Assembly: GCF_000020645.1 (NCBI RefSeq)
Contig: NC_011060.1
Coordinates: 2,494,501 to 2,558,500, forward strand
Direction of reading: 5' to 3'
Source: Pelodictyon phaeoclathratiforme BU-1
Lineage (GTDB): Bacteria > Bacteroidota > Chlorobiia > Chlorobiales > Chlorobiaceae
Length of the DNA stretch: 64,000 bases
Shown here: positions 61,927 through 64,000 of the stretch, piece by piece
Numbering within the stretch: the first letter of the stretch is position 1
Layout: the number at the start of each line of letters is the position of its first letter
Program-made: the position numbers and the translations under genes
The notes under the pieces: generated by a model
Database searches by the model: none
Seen by the model: only the letters and a program-made list of their open reading frames with translations
Told to the model about the DNA's origin: nothing

Positions 61927-62670
61927 TTAGTTATCGCTTTGACCCGGCATTGGCATCGCCATCTCTTTTTCCAGATCTACTTCTTGAATGGTATAGCCCG
62001 ACGGCACCTCAAATTTTGAGGCTGGAACCGCTACATTCTCCTCTATTTTTTGTGCCTTGACGGAAATACCTCCCATTTGGGTACTGAGTGAGATTTTTTT
62101 ATAGAGTACCCCATAAACCCTCTGATCCTTTCTCTCTTTGTTAAACGAGACAGAATATTTTGTACCGGTAACACCAGCCACTACTTCGGTACCCTCTTCG
62201 CGATAGTCGAAATCCCGTTTCATCTGTTCGACATCAAACGTCTTCGCCATCTGCATGGCCATCTCCTGGGCCTGTCTCATATCCGTTTTGGTTGCCACTT
62301 TGCTGGTCTCGTCCTTGCCATTGACAATTTTTTCAACTTCGTACGAGATGACATAATTGCCATCAGTGATATCCACCTTTTTTTCATGCGACTTCATGCC
62401 CATGATATTCGAGTCCGTGACGGTCTCCCTTGCTTCCCTGCGCCCGTAATCGTCGAAATAAAGGGTTGAGAGACTCGTTATTCCCATGATCACCATCGGT
62501 TCATAGGTAACAATGCCTGATTGCAGGTCGTAACGCTTTGGCGTTGAATTGAATAACGATTGAGTCGAACCTCCTGGTTCTGGCGCATCTGATTTTTTGG
62601 AGCAGCCGGAAACGAGGGGCAATGCAGAGAGAATCAAGAGAGGTAGCGTTCTTTTCAGGGTTAATTTCAT
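61927..62670 (-). CDS. Lipoprotein with DUF4412-like domain
   Basis: 247 residues from ATG 62670 (MKLTLKRTLPLLILSALPLV); the longer frame to 62706 adds an improbable N-terminus. The lipobox LVSGC gives a lipid-anchored protein. The mature part contains two beta-rich halves with FDDYGRREARETVTD and FNKERKDQRVYGVLYKK and a C-terminal FEVPSGYTIQEVD typical of DUF4412-type exported proteins. No enzymatic motif. Position next to the barrel gene does not indicate a shared operon. Confidence 0.72.
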   Translation of the reverse strand: MKLTLKRTLPLLILSALPLVSGCSKKSDAPEPGGSTQSLFNSTPKRYDLQSGIVTYEPMVIMGITSLSTLYFDDYGRREARETVTDSNIMGMKSHEKKVDITDGNYVISYEVEKIVNGKDETSKVATKTDMRQAQEMAMQMAKTFDVEQMKRDFDYREEGTEVVAGVTGTKYSVSFNKERKDQRVYGVLYKKISLSTQMGGISVKAQKIEENVAVPASKFEVPSGYTIQEVDLEKEMAMPMPGQSDN

Positions 62671-62790
62671 GGGTATACATGCTGTTATGTTAAAAAAACC
62701 TGTCATTCAAACAAGAAAAGCAGAGCCGCAGATATGGTTCAGGAATCAGAGATCCGGGAGTGTTCACGAAACCGGCTTCAATAATCGCCC

Positions 62791-63342
62791 TTACCGGAGA
62801 GGCCGAAATGGCCGGAATGGCCGGCTGCCGAAAATTCTGACCTCTGAGACGGCATAAAGCCGATCACCGCCATGTCCCGACACCCTGAGATACCTGGCTT
62901 TTGCTGGTGTAAACCGCAACGGGACATAATGGCGACTGCCTCTTTCGGTACTGACCGTTTCCATACCCCATCCAATTTCACCAAGTTGACTGTTCAGGAA
63001 TAACATTCTTGAAAAATATCGGCCGTCAAGTGATGCTTCTATCAGATAGTCGTCGTTGTTGTCTACCTGCATGACAATCCTGTCAACGTAGTACACTGAA
63101 CCAAGGTCAATTTCGAATGAGACGCGCGGATCAGACCAGAAAACACAATCCGGACCGTCGAATGTAGATGCCTGGTCAGGCATGTAGCCATCAATGAGCA
63201 TTTGAGCGTCATTGGTATACTCTCCCTCACCGGTGACGCCAACCGGATCAATCGGTGATGCCTGCAGGCGGGGAGAGGCAATGAGTGCAAAAGAGAGTAA
63301 CGCTATCCCTTTAATTATTTTTCCAAAAGCATGGTGTTGCAT
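62791..63342 (-). CDS. Secreted discoidin-like (F5/8 type C) protein
   Basis: 183 residues from ATG 63342 (MQHHAFGKIIKGIALLSFAL), six bases after a GGAGG site; the longer frame to 63381 has no such signal. A signal peptide (about 1-29, ending LQA) precedes one galactose-binding/discoidin-like beta-sandwich: INLxG-type core VSFEIDLGSVYYVDRIVMQV, YLIEASLDGRYFSRMLF, RYLRVSGHGGDRLYAVSEVR. The end is a repeated FRPFRP stretch. Likely binds a surface sugar or other ligand outside the cell. Confidence 0.78.
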   Translation of the reverse strand: MQHHAFGKIIKGIALLSFALIASPRLQASPIDPVGVTGEGEYTNDAQMLIDGYMPDQASTFDGPDCVFWSDPRVSFEIDLGSVYYVDRIVMQVDNNDDYLIEASLDGRYFSRMLFLNSQLGEIGWGMETVSTERGSRHYVPLRFTPAKARYLRVSGHGGDRLYAVSEVRIFGSRPFRPFRPLR

Positions 63343-63747
63343 GAGAAGCCTCCATTGAAATTGACTTAAGCATGTATCCATTCCGCGTTTTGACTAAAAA
63401 TAAAATACTTTTCCTCAAAATCCTTCTTCGAATTTTTTCTGCAGAAAAAGTACCAAACCCTTCACAAGGGCGCAGCAGCCTAACGAATCAACCGGTTAGC
63501 AGATAGAGGTTGCTCCTCTGTTTTTTATCTGTCGGATGAAAGTTACCGGAAAATGATCTCCCTGCCGGATTTAATGCTTGAATTGATGGAATACTTTGTA
63601 CTTTGCGGTATAAAGAAGTTGGGCTGATAACCGGACGGGTTATGAGCATTGCGCAACAGAAGTTTACTCTGTCGTCGTCTCTCTGTTGACTTCGAAACAA
63701 ATTTTCACAAACATATACTTTAAATAAACCTGTAAATAATAATCAAC
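63343..63747. other. Intergenic stretch upstream of the chlorosome gene
   Basis: About 400 bases with no supported gene. The last 40 bases before the chlorosome gene are AT-rich (TATACTTTAAATAAACC) and probably contain its promoter. A minus-strand frame of 70 codons here is not supported. Confidence 0.55.
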
Positions 63748-63975
63748 ATGTCAAACGAATCAATCAACGATTTCTCAGTTGCTTTAAACAACATTTTGAA
63801 GACTGTCGGATCTCTTGCCCAGCAGCAGCTTGAATTGATAAACCTCGGATTCAAGGCCGCAGGTGAGGTTATTGAGCCTCTTGTCAAAACATCTTCTGAT
63901 CTTGTTGGCAATGTTTTGAACACCGTCGGTCAGATTGTCCAGAACATCACCTGTGCTCTTACGCCCAAGAAATAA
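63748..63975 (+). CDS. Chlorosome envelope protein, CsmB/CsmF family
   Basis: 75 residues, the exact size of CsmB/CsmF proteins. The pattern is amphipathic helix (NNILKTVGSLAQQQLELINL), EPLVKTSSDLVGNVLNTVGQ and the shared end LTPKK. These proteins sit in the monolayer envelope of the chlorosome, the light-harvesting body of green sulfur bacteria. I cannot decide between CsmB and CsmF by eye. A single Cys (CALTPKK) is unusual. It marks the organism as Chlorobiaceae. Confidence 0.85.
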   Translation: MSNESINDFSVALNNILKTVGSLAQQQLELINLGFKAAGEVIEPLVKTSSDLVGNVLNTVGQIVQNITCALTPKK

Positions 63976-64000
63976 CGCTTTGTTATTTTCTGAGAAAGCA

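Overview
The window reads as chromosome from a green sulfur bacterium (Chlorobiaceae, Chlorobium/Pelodictyon type). The evidence is a nitrogenase-like chlorophyllide reductase subunit (bchY) at the left edge, a chlorosome envelope protein of the CsmB/CsmF family at the right edge, and a dispersed menaquinone (men) pathway between them. The species cannot be fixed from the window.

Layout. 1-12.4 kb is housekeeping: bchY (partial), an HU-like/SPOR membrane protein, xseA, kdsB, a DUF167 protein, gatC, citrate synthase, tRNA-Asp, an OmpA-family protein, a NYN-domain protein, a small metal-binding protein, a TPR lipoprotein, then menF-menD. 12.4-23.5 kb is an accessory island sitting between menD and menH. 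It holds a two-gene secreted module with a caspase-like fold, a REP/RAYT cluster, a DUF4062-NACHT-FGE protein, a DUF4160/DUF2442 pair, and a two-gene operon of a winged-helix protein and a giant KGGVGR-ATPase/nuclease/NACHT protein. The last four look like conflict or immune genes. 23.5-34.2 kb returns to core genes: menH-menB-menC-menE, a membrane protein, dapB, parB-parA, an mpg relic, mgtE, and an ETF:quinone oxidoreductase-like flavoprotein.

34.2-54.5 kb is a second accessory region built around a complete type III-A CRISPR system. On the minus strand lie cas2, a membrane-anchored Csx15-like gene, a membrane protein, cas10 (GGDD intact, no HD nuclease motif), csm2, csm3, csm4, csm5, a CARF-HEPN effector and cas6. 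On the plus strand lie a reverse transcriptase-Cas1 fusion, a leader, and an array of 34 intact 35-nt repeats. The leader-distal end of the array decays into diverged repeats whose spacer positions carry REP palindromes of the same type as those around the RAYT gene 37 kb away. A Fic gene sits within this decayed tail. A HigBA relic lies between cas6 and a duplicated cas6 3' end.

54.6-64 kb is core again: mnmA, a carboxylesterase, metH, an HD protein, three envelope proteins and the chlorosome gene.

How the genes work together: RT-Cas1 and Cas2 would add spacers (possibly from RNA), Cas6 would process the array RNA at the GATTGAAAC end, and Csm1-5 would cut target RNA and signal through cyclic oligoadenylate to the CARF-HEPN RNase. 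The Csx15-like protein may switch the signal off. The strongest candidates for undescribed biology are the two NACHT proteins of the men island (one with a C-terminal FGE/C-type-lectin segment that looks like a retroelement-diversified region) and the REP-CRISPR hybrid repeats.
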